DNA of 64,000 bases. Origin: Gluconacetobacter takamatsuzukensis (GTDB taxonomy: Bacteria; Pseudomonadota; Alphaproteobacteria; Acetobacterales; Acetobacteraceae). How positions within the stretch are numbered: position 1 is the first letter of the stretch; every line of letters begins with the position of its first letter. This document shows, in pieces, positions 51,207-59,274 of the stretch. The stretch covers positions 62,001 through 126,000 of the forward strand of contig NZ_JABEQK010000005.1 in the NCBI RefSeq assembly GCF_014174275.1, written 5' to 3'. The notes beneath the pieces are model-generated. The model worked only from the letters and a program-made list of their open reading frames with translations, searched no databases and was not told where the DNA came from. The translations under genes were made by a program, and so were the position numbers.

Positions 51207-52791
51207 CCTGCTCCACAGCGTAGGCGACACGCCGCCCCCGGTGGCGCCGGGCACGCCGCCGATCCTGCAATTGCAGGGTATCTGCAAATATTTCCCGGGC
51301 GTGATCGCCAACCAGGATGTCAGCCTGGACATCGCCCCCGGCGAAATCCACGCCCTGCTGGGCGAAAACGGCGCCGGCAAGTCCACGCTGATGAACGTGG
51401 TCACCGGCATCTACCAGCCCGATGGCGGCGAAATCATCCTAGACGGCTACGGCCAGAACTTCGCCGGCCCGCAGGATGCGATCCGGGCCGGAATCGGCAT
51501 GGTCCACCAGCATTTCAAACTGGTCCCCGCCTTCACGGTGGCGGAGAACATCCATCTGGGCTGGCGCGAGACCCCGTTCCTGGCCTCGGCCAGGGTGCTG
51601 GAGGCCCGCACCCGCGCGCTGTCGGAGCGGTTCGGCTTTTCCGTCAGGCCCGACGCCATCGTGGCCGACCTGTCGGCGGGCGAGCAGCAGCGGGTGGAAA
51701 TCCTGCGCGTGCTGGCCCGGCAGGCGCGGCTGCTGATCCTGGACGAGCCGACGGCGGTGCTGACGCCGACCGAGACGCGCGACCTGTTCCGCGCCCTGCG
51801 CGCCTTCCGCGCCCAGGGCAATGCCGTGATCCTGATCAGCCACAAGCTGGACGAGGTCATCGACATCTCCGACCGGATCAGCATCCTACGTGCCGGCCGC
51901 AATGTCGGCACCTATCGCACGGCGGACTGTACCGCCGGCGGACTGGCCACCATCATGGTAGGGCGCGAGATCGTGCGCCGCGACCTGCGCGCCCGCGCGC
52001 CCGGCGCCGCCCCCATCGCCGCCGCCCCGGTCCTGAGCCTGCGCGGCGCCACCTGCCGCGATCCGCGCGGCGTCGAGACCCTGCGCGACGTGACGCTGGA
52101 CCTGCATGGCGGCGAAATCCTCGGCATTGCCGGCGTGGCCGGCAACGGGCAGCGCGAACTAACGCAGGTGCTGACAGGCATGATGCCCCTGTCGTCGGGC
52201 CGGATCCTGCTGGACGGAACCCCCGCCCCGCTGGCCGACCCGGCCGCTTTCGCCCGCGTGGGCATCGGCCATATCCCCGAGGACCGTCTGCGCAGCGGCC
52301 TGGCGCCGTCGCTGGACATTACCGACAACATGGCGCTGCGCGAATATGACCGGCCGCCGATCGGCCGCCATGGGCTCTACGACCGAAACGCCGCCGGCCG
52401 CCTGGCCCAGACGATCGTCGAAGCCGCCGAGGTGCGGGTGCCGGACCTCGCAACCCCCATCCGCAACCTGTCCGGCGGCAACCAGCAGCGGCTGGTGGCA
52501 CGGCGCGAAATCCGCATCGCCAGTCGGGTGTTGGTCGCCGCCTACCCCAGCCGGGGGCTGGATATCGGTGCGATCGCCACCGTGCTGCGCTACCTGACCG
52601 ACCTGCGTGACCAGGGGGTGGCCGTGGTGCTGGTGTCCGAGGATCTGGAGGAACTGCTGAACGTGGCCGACCGAATCGGCGTGCTGTTCCACGGCCAGTT
52701 GATGGCCACGATCGACGCCGCGACGGCGGATATGGAAACGATCGGCCTGCTGATGGGCGGCCGTTCGGCACATGGCGGAGGAGATGCCTGA
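51199..52791 (+). CDS. ABC transporter ATPase with two nucleotide-binding domains (nucleoside/BMP-type)
   Basis: A 530-aa ATPase with two fused NBDs, the arrangement used by BMP-type and sugar importers. NBD1 is complete: Walker A 'GENGAGKST' (~55-63), signature 'LSAGEQQRVEI', Walker B 'LLILDEPTAVLTP'. NBD2 has the usual degenerate P-loop 'GVAGNGQREL' but keeps signature 'LSGGNQQRLV' and 'SRGLDIGA'. The start appears to be a TTG at 51199 with GGGAG about nine bases upstream, inside the end of the binding-protein gene; no in-frame ATG is near. Its stop overlaps the first permease by one base. Confidence 0.92.
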   Translation: MTDLLHSVGDTPPPVAPGTPPILQLQGICKYFPGVIANQDVSLDIAPGEIHALLGENGAGKSTLMNVVTGIYQPDGGEIILDGYGQNFAGPQDAIRAGIGMVHQHFKLVPAFTVAENIHLGWRETPFLASARVLEARTRALSERFGFSVRPDAIVADLSAGEQQRVEILRVLARQARLLILDEPTAVLTPTETRDLFRALRAFRAQGNAVILISHKLDEVIDISDRISILRAGRNVGTYRTADCTAGGLATIMVGREIVRRDLRARAPGAAPIAAAPVLSLRGATCRDPRGVETLRDVTLDLHGGEILGIAGVAGNGQRELTQVLTGMMPLSSGRILLDGTPAPLADPAAFARVGIGHIPEDRLRSGLAPSLDITDNMALREYDRPPIGRHGLYDRNAAGRLAQTIVEAAEVRVPDLATPIRNLSGGNQQRLVARREIRIASRVLVAAYPSRGLDIGAIATVLRYLTDLRDQGVAVVLVSEDLEELLNVADRIGVLFHGQLMATIDAATADMETIGLLMGGRSAHGGGDA

Positions 52792-53846
52792 TGGCCGGCA
52801 CGCTGCAACGTCTGCCCACCGTCACGCCGGGTCGCCGGCTGGCGTGGCGCGCGGGTGCCGTCGTCACCGCGCTGGCGATCACCACCCTGTTCCTTGCCCT
52901 GTCGGGGCGCGATCCGCGCCTGCTGGCCGATCTGGTGGTGCGCTCCACCGTGGGCTCGCGCTTCGGACTGGAAGACCTGGCCCTGTTCCTGACCCCGCTG
53001 CTGCTGACCGGCGCCGCCGTGACCGTGACCGGGCGGATCGGGGTGTGGAACATCGGTGCCGAGGGCCAGTTCTATGCCGGGGCCATCGGCGCCACGGCGG
53101 TCGGCCTGTACCTGCCCGGCCCGGCGTGGCTGGTGCTGCCGCTGATGGCCGCCAACGGCATTGCCTGCGGCATGGGGTGGATCCTGGTCCCGGCGCTGGC
53201 GCGCGCCTATGCCGGGGTCAACGAGATCATCACCACACTGCTGCTGAATTTCGTCGCCGGGCTGCTGACCACCTATCTGGCGGTCGGCCCCTGGCATGAC
53301 CGCGTGACCGGCGCCCTGGCCTCCACCGGCCGGCTGCCGGTGCGCATTCCCGAAATCTGGGGCGTGGTGCATTGGGGCTTCCCCATCGCCCTGGCCGTCG
53401 TGCTGGGTCTGGCGTGGCTGACCACCCGCACGCGCTGGGGCTACCAGATCACCATCAGCGGCGCGAACGAGCAGGCCGCCCGCTATGCGGGCATGAAGGT
53501 ACGCGCCCGCATCCTGGGCGTGATGCTGCTGTCCGGCGGGCTGGCCGCCTTGGCGGGGGTGTTCGAGGTCGCGGGTACCGTGCACCGGCTGCAAGGCGGG
53601 CTGGCCAATAATTTCGGCTATTTCGGCATCGTGGTCGCGGTGCTGGCGCGCGGATCGTGCCTCAACGTGCTACCCGCGGCCCTGCTGATGGCCTTTATCC
53701 TCAATGCCGGCATCGTGCTGCAGACCGAGCAACTGACGGCCTCGGCCGTGCTGGCCATTACCGGGCTGGTGCTGTTCATGATCGCGATCGCGGACGAACT
53801 GGCCCACTACCGCCCTGTCACCATCCGCGCGGAGGCCCGGCCATGA
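52791..53846 (+). CDS. ABC transporter permease 1 (BMP-type importer)
   Basis: A 351-aa polytopic permease of the BPD_transp_2 group, with about ten hydrophobic segments. 'GRIGVWNIGAEGQFYAGAIGA' (residues ~82-102) is the family's conserved loop, and 'VNEIITTLLLNFVAGLLTTYL' and 'YQITISGANEQAARYAGMKV' follow; the last is the coupling-helix region that contacts the ATPase. TGATG overlap with the ATPase gene; four-base overlap with permease 2. Confidence 0.91.
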   Translation: MAGTLQRLPTVTPGRRLAWRAGAVVTALAITTLFLALSGRDPRLLADLVVRSTVGSRFGLEDLALFLTPLLLTGAAVTVTGRIGVWNIGAEGQFYAGAIGATAVGLYLPGPAWLVLPLMAANGIACGMGWILVPALARAYAGVNEIITTLLLNFVAGLLTTYLAVGPWHDRVTGALASTGRLPVRIPEIWGVVHWGFPIALAVVLGLAWLTTRTRWGYQITISGANEQAARYAGMKVRARILGVMLLSGGLAALAGVFEVAGTVHRLQGGLANNFGYFGIVVAVLARGSCLNVLPAALLMAFILNAGIVLQTEQLTASAVLAITGLVLFMIAIADELAHYRPVTIRAEARP

Positions 53847-54781
53847 TCGACCTGCTGACCGGCACGCTCTCCACCGCTGTTCTCGCCGGCGGCGTCCTGG
53901 CCCTGGCCGCGTTGGGCGAGGTCCTGGCCGAACGCGTGGGCGTTACCAACCTGGGCGTCGAGGGGCTGATGTCGCTGGGTGCGGTCATCGCCATCATCAC
54001 CGTGGTCGCAACCCCCGACCCATGGCTGGGCCTGCTGGCGGCAACCCTGGCCGGCGCTGTCGGGGGCATGGTCTTTGCCTTCGCCACCGTCATCGTCCGC
54101 GCCAATCAGGTGCTGTGCGGACTGGCCGTCACCTTTCTCGGCCTCGGCCTGTCGGCCAGTGTCGGCCATGATTACGCCGGCGTGCCGTCGCCCGCGACCT
54201 TCGGCCGCGTGCCGATCCCCGGCCTGTCGGCCTTGCCGGTGATCGGGCCGGCCTTCTTCGGCCAGAATCTGCCGGTCTACCTCATCTATCTGGTCCTGCC
54301 GGGGCTGGCGCACTGGGTGATGTTCCACACCCGCCACGGGCTGGCGATGCGGGCGGTGGGCGAAAACCCGGCGGCGGCCGATGCGGCGGGCCTGCCGGTC
54401 ACCGCGCTGCGCTTCTGGTATGTCACGCTCGGCGCGGGACTGGCCGGGGCGGCCGGCGGCTACCTGACCCTGACCTATGTCCCCGTCTGGTCCGAAGGGC
54501 TGATCGCGGGGCGCGGGTGGATCGCGCTGGCACTGGTGATCTTTGCCGGCTACCGGCCCTTCGGCGCCACATTGTCGGGCCTGCTGTTCGGGCTGATCAC
54601 GGCCCTGTCCTTCGTCGGGCAGGCCCGCAACTGGCCAATTGCGCCCGCCTTCCTGAACATGCTGCCCTATCTGGGCACGATAGCGTTCATCATCGTCCCG
54701 GTCGTCGTCTGGCACCGCATGCGCCGCATCATGGCGGCCCCGGCGGCGCTAGGCGTGCCTTACCACCGCGATGTGAGATAA
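53843..54781 (+). CDS. ABC transporter permease 2 (BMP-type importer)
   Basis: A 312-aa second permease of the same importer, with about eight to nine membrane segments. It shows the paralogous loop 'GVTNLGVEGLMSLGAVIAI' (~35-53) and the coupling-helix block 'HGLAMRAVGENPAAADAAGLPV'. The pairing of a longer and a shorter permease is standard for nucleoside/BMP importers. It starts by ATGA overlap and ends 11 bases before the Rieske-less oxygenase gene, tying import to oxidation. Confidence 0.91.
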   Translation: MIDLLTGTLSTAVLAGGVLALAALGEVLAERVGVTNLGVEGLMSLGAVIAIITVVATPDPWLGLLAATLAGAVGGMVFAFATVIVRANQVLCGLAVTFLGLGLSASVGHDYAGVPSPATFGRVPIPGLSALPVIGPAFFGQNLPVYLIYLVLPGLAHWVMFHTRHGLAMRAVGENPAAADAAGLPVTALRFWYVTLGAGLAGAAGGYLTLTYVPVWSEGLIAGRGWIALALVIFAGYRPFGATLSGLLFGLITALSFVGQARNWPIAPAFLNMLPYLGTIAFIIVPVVVWHRMRRIMAAPAALGVPYHRDVR

Positions 54782-54792
54782 GGAGTCCTGCC

Positions 54793-55671
54793 ATGATCCC
54801 GACCTCTCGCGTGGCCCCCGAAGACCGCGCCGTGCTGGATGCCTGGCACGCGGTCAGTTTTCTCGAAACACTGGGCGCAGACGCCACCCATACATGCCTG
54901 CTAGGCACGGATCTGACGATCCGGCGCGGGGCAGACGGCACGATGCAGGTCCAGGCAGAGGGGCGTGAGGCCCCCCTGCCGGTCGCCGAACGCTATGACT
55001 GCCTGTGGACCAGTCTGGGCACGCCGCCCGCCGTCCCGCTCGCCATCCCGGAGGCCGATGAACCCGATCGCCGCCTGGTCTGTTGCGGCTCGATCGATGT
55101 CCATGCCTCGGGCCTGCGCGTGGTCGAGAACTTCCTCGACATGGCGCATTTTCCCTTCGTCCATACCAATATCCTGGGGGCCGAGCCGCAGACCGAAGTC
55201 CTGCGCTACCACACCGAATGGCGGCGCGACGTCGATGAAATCTGGGCCACCGACTGTCGTTTTCATCAACCGCAGGCCGCCCTCTCGGCCGAAGGCGGGC
55301 AGGACACGGGCTATATCTACCGCGTCGCCTCGCCCTTCGTGACCCTGCTGTACAAAACCTGCCCCAACGACGCGCTACGGCCCGACGTCATCGCCCTGTT
55401 CGTCCAGCCGACGGCGCCCGACCGGTGCCGGGCGCATCCGGTGATGTTCCTGATCGACGACGTCTCAGCCCAGGCGGACCTGATCCAGTTCCAGCAGAAG
55501 ATCTTCCTTCAGGACCGGATCATCCTGGAAAACCAGCGCCCCCGCCTGCTGCCGCTGGACGCGCGCGCCGAAATCCCGACCCGCGCCGACTCCCTTTCCG
55601 TCACGTATCGCCGCTGGCTGAAGGAAAAGCAGGTCCGCTACGGCGCCACCGGTGCCCTGCCCGCCGCCTGA
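54793..55671 (+). CDS. Rieske-less ring-hydroxylating oxygenase catalytic subunit
   Basis: A 292-aa protein with the mononuclear-iron catalytic domain of Rieske oxygenases (VanA/NdmA-like). The 2-His-1-carboxylate ligands are His119 and His124 in 'VENFLDMAHFPFVHTN' and probably Asp241 in 'FLQDRIILENQ'; Asp116 is the bridging Asp. No CxH/CxxH Rieske motif exists: the N-terminal ~95 residues keep a Rieske-like edge ('CLLGTDLTIRRGADG') but jump past the cluster region. Upstream sequence is a permease in another frame, so nothing was cut off. AAGGAG precedes the ATG. It probably depends on a separate Rieske donor, with 48321-48995 the obvious candidate. Confidence 0.85.
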   Translation: MIPTSRVAPEDRAVLDAWHAVSFLETLGADATHTCLLGTDLTIRRGADGTMQVQAEGREAPLPVAERYDCLWTSLGTPPAVPLAIPEADEPDRRLVCCGSIDVHASGLRVVENFLDMAHFPFVHTNILGAEPQTEVLRYHTEWRRDVDEIWATDCRFHQPQAALSAEGGQDTGYIYRVASPFVTLLYKTCPNDALRPDVIALFVQPTAPDRCRAHPVMFLIDDVSAQADLIQFQQKIFLQDRIILENQRPRLLPLDARAEIPTRADSLSVTYRRWLKEKQVRYGATGALPAA

Positions 55672-55978
55672 CACCAACGAGCGGCGTGAATACGCTGCAT
55701 GAACAGCGCCATCCCGTAGAACAGAGGGTCAGCCCCGACGGATTTCCGAGAATTGTCCGCCAGCACACGGGTGATTGAGCCCATGCAAAAGTAAACTTTC
55801 ACGGAATTCAAACGACGCCGAGAATATTTCATTCTTCAATGGCAACAAGACAGACGCCGCGATGGCAGGGGACCAACCCGTCACACCTCTGTGTAAGCGG
55901 ATTTTCTGTTCTTCCCAAGGCCCATTTCACGCTGCGATCCAAACGTCGTTCATTGCGGAATCTAGCAAGGCAGCCATC
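55672..55978 (+). other. 307-base intergenic region before the GGT-like gene
   Basis: No secure gene. The GGT-like frame stays open back to 55775, but the signal peptide at 55979 marks the real start. The region is AT-richer than its surroundings and probably contains the promoter of the downstream gene; no clear hexamers, repeat or terminator were identified. Confidence 0.4.
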
Positions 55979-57721
55979 ATGCACATTCAGCGGCTCGCAT
56001 TTTCGACATTGATCGCCTTCACCACGCTCCTGTCTGGACACGCCCACGCCGCGCCGCCTTCACCGGCGGCCACATCAGCAGCCCCTTTTGACCCGGTGCG
56101 GGGCGATCGGGGATATGGCTGGACCGGCCAGACCCGCTCCGAAGTGCTGGGCACACACGGGCTGGTGGCAACCAGCCAGCCCCTTGCCGCCGGGATCGGC
56201 CTCGATATCCTCAAGCGTGGCGGCAATGCCTTCGATGCCGCCATTGCAACCGCAGCGGCGATCAATGTCGTCGAACCGGAATCAGCTGGTATCGGCGGCG
56301 ATCTCTTCATGATTGCCTGGGTGGCAAAGGAGCACCGGCTCGTCGCGCTGGATTCCGCCGGGCGAGCAACTTCTGGCGCCACACCGGACCATTTCCGGGC
56401 CCGCAAACTCGATGCGGTTCCCTATACGGGGATCGAGTCGGTCGTCGTCCCCGGCACCGTGGCCGGCTGGGATGCCATTCAAAACCGCTACGGGACCATG
56501 CGGTTCAAGGAAACATTGGAGCCGGCGGCCCGCCTGGCGGAAGAAGGCTTTGCCGTAACCGAGCGCGTTGCGGGAGAATGGCAGGAATATGCCGCATTAC
56601 TGGGAAAAGACCCAGATACCAGATCGGTCTATCTTCCCCACGGCAAGCCGCTGCCACTCTACGGCATCTTCCGCAATCCCGATCTCGCCAGAACATTCCG
56701 GCTGCTTGAACAGGGCGGTGCCGATGCATTCTACAAGGGCCCGATCGCGGAAAGCATTCTGAGAAAATCCCTGGCGCTGGGCGGAACATTCGCGCGATCC
56801 GACTTCGAGAAGATCAGGCCCCAATGGGTAACACCTCTCACCACCTCCTATCGCGGATACGACATCTATGAGATGCCCCCCAGCACGCAGGGCGTCGCCG
56901 TGCTGGAGGCCCTGAATCTGATCGAACAATGCGGCCCCCGGATCGGTATCGAGCCCCGCAAGGAAGGCCCCCGCTCCCCTCTCTACTGGCACCTCCTGGT
57001 CGAGGCCAAGAAGATCGCCTATGCCGATTTGCGACGCTATGTCGGCGATCCCGATTTCGTTTCGGTGCCGACCAAAAAACTGATCAGCAAGGCCTACGCC
57101 GCCGCGCAATGCCCCAGGATCGATCCGCATCACGCAGCCATCATCGAGGCGAATCGCGATCCTGTCGGCGGCACCGTCTATCTCACGACAGCCGACCGCT
57201 TCGGCAATGTCGTCTCGCTCATCTTCAGTGTCTATGATGAGTTCGGCTCCGGCATCACCGTGCCCGGCTACGGCTTCCTTCTCAATAACCGCGGTGCCCA
57301 ATTCAATCTCGACGACAAAAGCCCCAACGTCATCGCTCCCGGCAAACGCCCCTTCTATACGATCATCCCCGGCTTCGTGATGAAGGATAACAAGCCGTTT
57401 CTCAGCCTGGGCGTGATGTATGGCGATCAGCAGGCGCAGGGGCAGATGCAGGTGTTGGAAAACATGCTCGATCTCGGTGCCAACCCACAGGCGGCCTCGG
57501 ACGCCGCCCGTTTCTCGCATTCCCAGGAAACCAATGATCTGGTCCTGGAATCCGAGCTCTACCGCATCGTCGGATCGTCCCTGAAAGCCATGGGGCACAA
57601 GGTGCACGAAGGAAACGGCCTCATCATGGGCGGCTATCAGGCGATCATGATCGATCCCCGGTCCGGGGTCTATCGTGGTGCATCCGACCACCGCAAGGAT
57701 GGCGCGGCCGTGGGATATTAA
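55979..57721 (+). CDS. Gamma-glutamyltransferase-family protein, exported
   Basis: A 580-aa member of the GGT family (Ntn hydrolases that autocleave to release an N-terminal Thr nucleophile; classic members act on glutathione in the periplasm). A signal peptide ends near 'SGHAHAAPP'. 'GGNAFDAAIATAAAINVVEPESAGIGGDLF' is the family signature. The autocleavage region reads 'GGTVYLTTADRFGNVVSL' where classic GGTs have a TTH pattern, so the Thr nucleophile is kept but its neighbours differ, as in the non-classical branch. Substrate may not be glutathione. No ribosome site is strong. Codon use is less GC-biased than in the neighbouring transporter genes. Confidence 0.85.
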   Translation: MHIQRLAFSTLIAFTTLLSGHAHAAPPSPAATSAAPFDPVRGDRGYGWTGQTRSEVLGTHGLVATSQPLAAGIGLDILKRGGNAFDAAIATAAAINVVEPESAGIGGDLFMIAWVAKEHRLVALDSAGRATSGATPDHFRARKLDAVPYTGIESVVVPGTVAGWDAIQNRYGTMRFKETLEPAARLAEEGFAVTERVAGEWQEYAALLGKDPDTRSVYLPHGKPLPLYGIFRNPDLARTFRLLEQGGADAFYKGPIAESILRKSLALGGTFARSDFEKIRPQWVTPLTTSYRGYDIYEMPPSTQGVAVLEALNLIEQCGPRIGIEPRKEGPRSPLYWHLLVEAKKIAYADLRRYVGDPDFVSVPTKKLISKAYAAAQCPRIDPHHAAIIEANRDPVGGTVYLTTADRFGNVVSLIFSVYDEFGSGITVPGYGFLLNNRGAQFNLDDKSPNVIAPGKRPFYTIIPGFVMKDNKPFLSLGVMYGDQQAQGQMQVLENMLDLGANPQAASDAARFSHSQETNDLVLESELYRIVGSSLKAMGHKVHEGNGLIMGGYQAIMIDPRSGVYRGASDHRKDGAAVGY

Positions 57722-57790
57722 TCCCCATCCTCATGGCCGCCCGGGCCGGAGTGGGCAGTCGCCACGACCGGCCGCCGTTCCACCTGCTTT

Positions 57791-58810
57791 TCAGGCAGCA
57801 AAACCCTCCAGCACGATCTTGCCCCGCGCCCGCCCGCTTTCCAGCAGCGCATGCGCCCGTTTCAGATTGGCGGCGCAGATCGGGCCGAACTGCTCGGCCA
57901 TCGTGCTGCGCAGCGTGCCCGCATCCACCAGCCGCGCCACCTCATCCAGAATTTCGCCCTGCCGCCCCATGTCGGCGGTGCCAAACATCGACCGGGTGAA
58001 CATCAATTCCCAATGCACCGCCACGCTCTTGGTCTTGAAGGGCAGGATGTCAAAAGCCGGCGGATCGTCGATCAGCCCCAGATGACCCTGCGGCGCGATC
58101 AGCTCCGCGATCTCGGCCAGATGCCGGTCGGTCTGGGTCGTGGAAAAGACGAAGCCGGGCGCCGCACCCGGCAGGGCCGCCACCTGCGGGGCAAGCGGCT
58201 GCGCATGGTCGATAATCTGCGTGGCCCCCAGGCCCGCCACCCAGTCCCGCGTCTGCGGCCGCGAGGCCGTTGCGATCACTTCCAGCCCTGTCAGGGCGCG
58301 CACGAGCTGGATGGCCATCGACCCGACACCGCCCGCGCCGCCGATGATCAGGATCGCGGGCCCGGCACCGGGGACCGTGCGCCTGATATCCAGCCGGTCG
58401 AACAGCATTTCCCACGCCGTGAGCGCGGTCAGCGGCAGGGCGGCGGCCTGTGCCCAGTCGAGCGTGCGCGGCATGTGCCCGACGATGCGTTCATCCACCA
58501 GATGATATTCCGCGTTCGTCCCCTGCCGCCCGAGCGCGCCGGCATAGAAGACCGGATCGCCGACCTTGAAGCGCGTCACCTCGGGCCCGATGGCCGTGAC
58601 CACCCCGGCGGCGTCCCAGCCCAGGATTTTCCATTCGCCCGGCGGGGGCTGCGCGCGCAGGCGCACCTTGGTATCGACCGGATTGACCGACACCGCACGG
58701 ACCGCGACCAGCAGGTCGCGCCCGGTGGCGACGGGCACCGGCAGGTCGATGTCCAGCAGCGCATCGCCGACGCTGATGGGGCGGGAGAACTGATAGCCGA
58801 CGGCGCGCAT
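57791..58810 (-). CDS. Zinc-type alcohol dehydrogenase / quinone oxidoreductase-like protein
   Basis: A 339-aa MDR-superfamily oxidoreductase of the zinc-free quinone-oxidoreductase group. The GroES-like N-terminal domain has 'VRAVSVNPVDTKVR' and 'GWDAAGVVTAIGPEVTRFKVGDPVFYAG', and the Rossmann domain has 'ILIIGGAGGVGSMAIQLVRAL' (~150-170) for NADPH. The structural-zinc Cys cluster is absent. AAGGAAGGAG lies six bases before the ATG. It is divergent from an HxlR regulator 99 bases away, the usual arrangement for QorR/YodB-type control by electrophiles or oxidants (inference). Confidence 0.88.
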   Translation of the reverse strand: MRAVGYQFSRPISVGDALLDIDLPVPVATGRDLLVAVRAVSVNPVDTKVRLRAQPPPGEWKILGWDAAGVVTAIGPEVTRFKVGDPVFYAGALGRQGTNAEYHLVDERIVGHMPRTLDWAQAAALPLTALTAWEMLFDRLDIRRTVPGAGPAILIIGGAGGVGSMAIQLVRALTGLEVIATASRPQTRDWVAGLGATQIIDHAQPLAPQVAALPGAAPGFVFSTTQTDRHLAEIAELIAPQGHLGLIDDPPAFDILPFKTKSVAVHWELMFTRSMFGTADMGRQGEILDEVARLVDAGTLRSTMAEQFGPICAANLKRAHALLESGRARGKIVLEGFAA

Positions 58811-58858
58811 GGGATGCTCCTTCCTTGTCGTGCCGCCAGATGAACCCCTATGATGCGC

Positions 58859-58876
58859 TGTGCGCAAGAACGCACA
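58859..58876. promoter_or_regulatory. Inverted repeat, candidate HxlR operator
   Basis: TGTGCG-CAAGAA-CGCACA, a perfect 6-bp inverted repeat with a 6-base spacer, lies in the 99-base gap between the oxidoreductase and the HxlR gene, 33 bases before the HxlR start. HxlR regulators bind such dyads as dimers. Confidence 0.5.
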
Positions 58877-58909
58877 TTTATCGCTCATAGTGTCGGAAAT
58901 GATACCGTC

Positions 58910-59263
58910 ATGGCCCGGACCCGCCACCTGCAGACAGACTGCTCGCCCGGATGCGCCGTCGAGGCCGCGCTCCAGGTCATCGGCGGGAAGTGGAAGGGAG
59001 TGATCCTGTATCACCTGTTCGAGCGGACCATGCGCTTCAACGAATTGCGGCGGCGCCTGGCCAGCGTCACCCAGCGAATGCTGACCACGCAATTGCGCGA
59101 ACTGGAACGCGACGGGCTGATTACCCGCACCATCTTCCCCGAAGTTCCGCCCCGGGTGGAATACAGTCTGTCCGAGCACGGGCGCACCCTGCACGCCGTT
59201 ATCACGGCGCTGAAAGACTGGGGCGACCACCATGCCCCGGCCGCCGCCGACCGCGCGGCCTGA
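58910..59263 (+). CDS. HxlR-family transcriptional regulator
   Basis: A 117-aa winged-helix HxlR protein. 'AALQVIGGKWKGVILYHLFERTMRFNELRRRLASVTQRMLTTQLRELERDGLI' covers the DNA-binding domain (given here as family pattern; W-K near residue 30 and the 'TQRML' turn are typical), and 'VPPRVEYSLSEHG' the wing. Two Cys near the N-terminus (in 'TDCSPGC') match the position of the redox-sensing Cys of QorR/YodB-type members. I used the ATG at 58910; the frame opens 20 codons earlier, across the operator. It likely controls the divergent oxidoreductase. Confidence 0.88.
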   Translation: MARTRHLQTDCSPGCAVEAALQVIGGKWKGVILYHLFERTMRFNELRRRLASVTQRMLTTQLRELERDGLITRTIFPEVPPRVEYSLSEHGRTLHAVITALKDWGDHHAPAAADRAA

Positions 59264-59274
59264 CACCCCGCACC

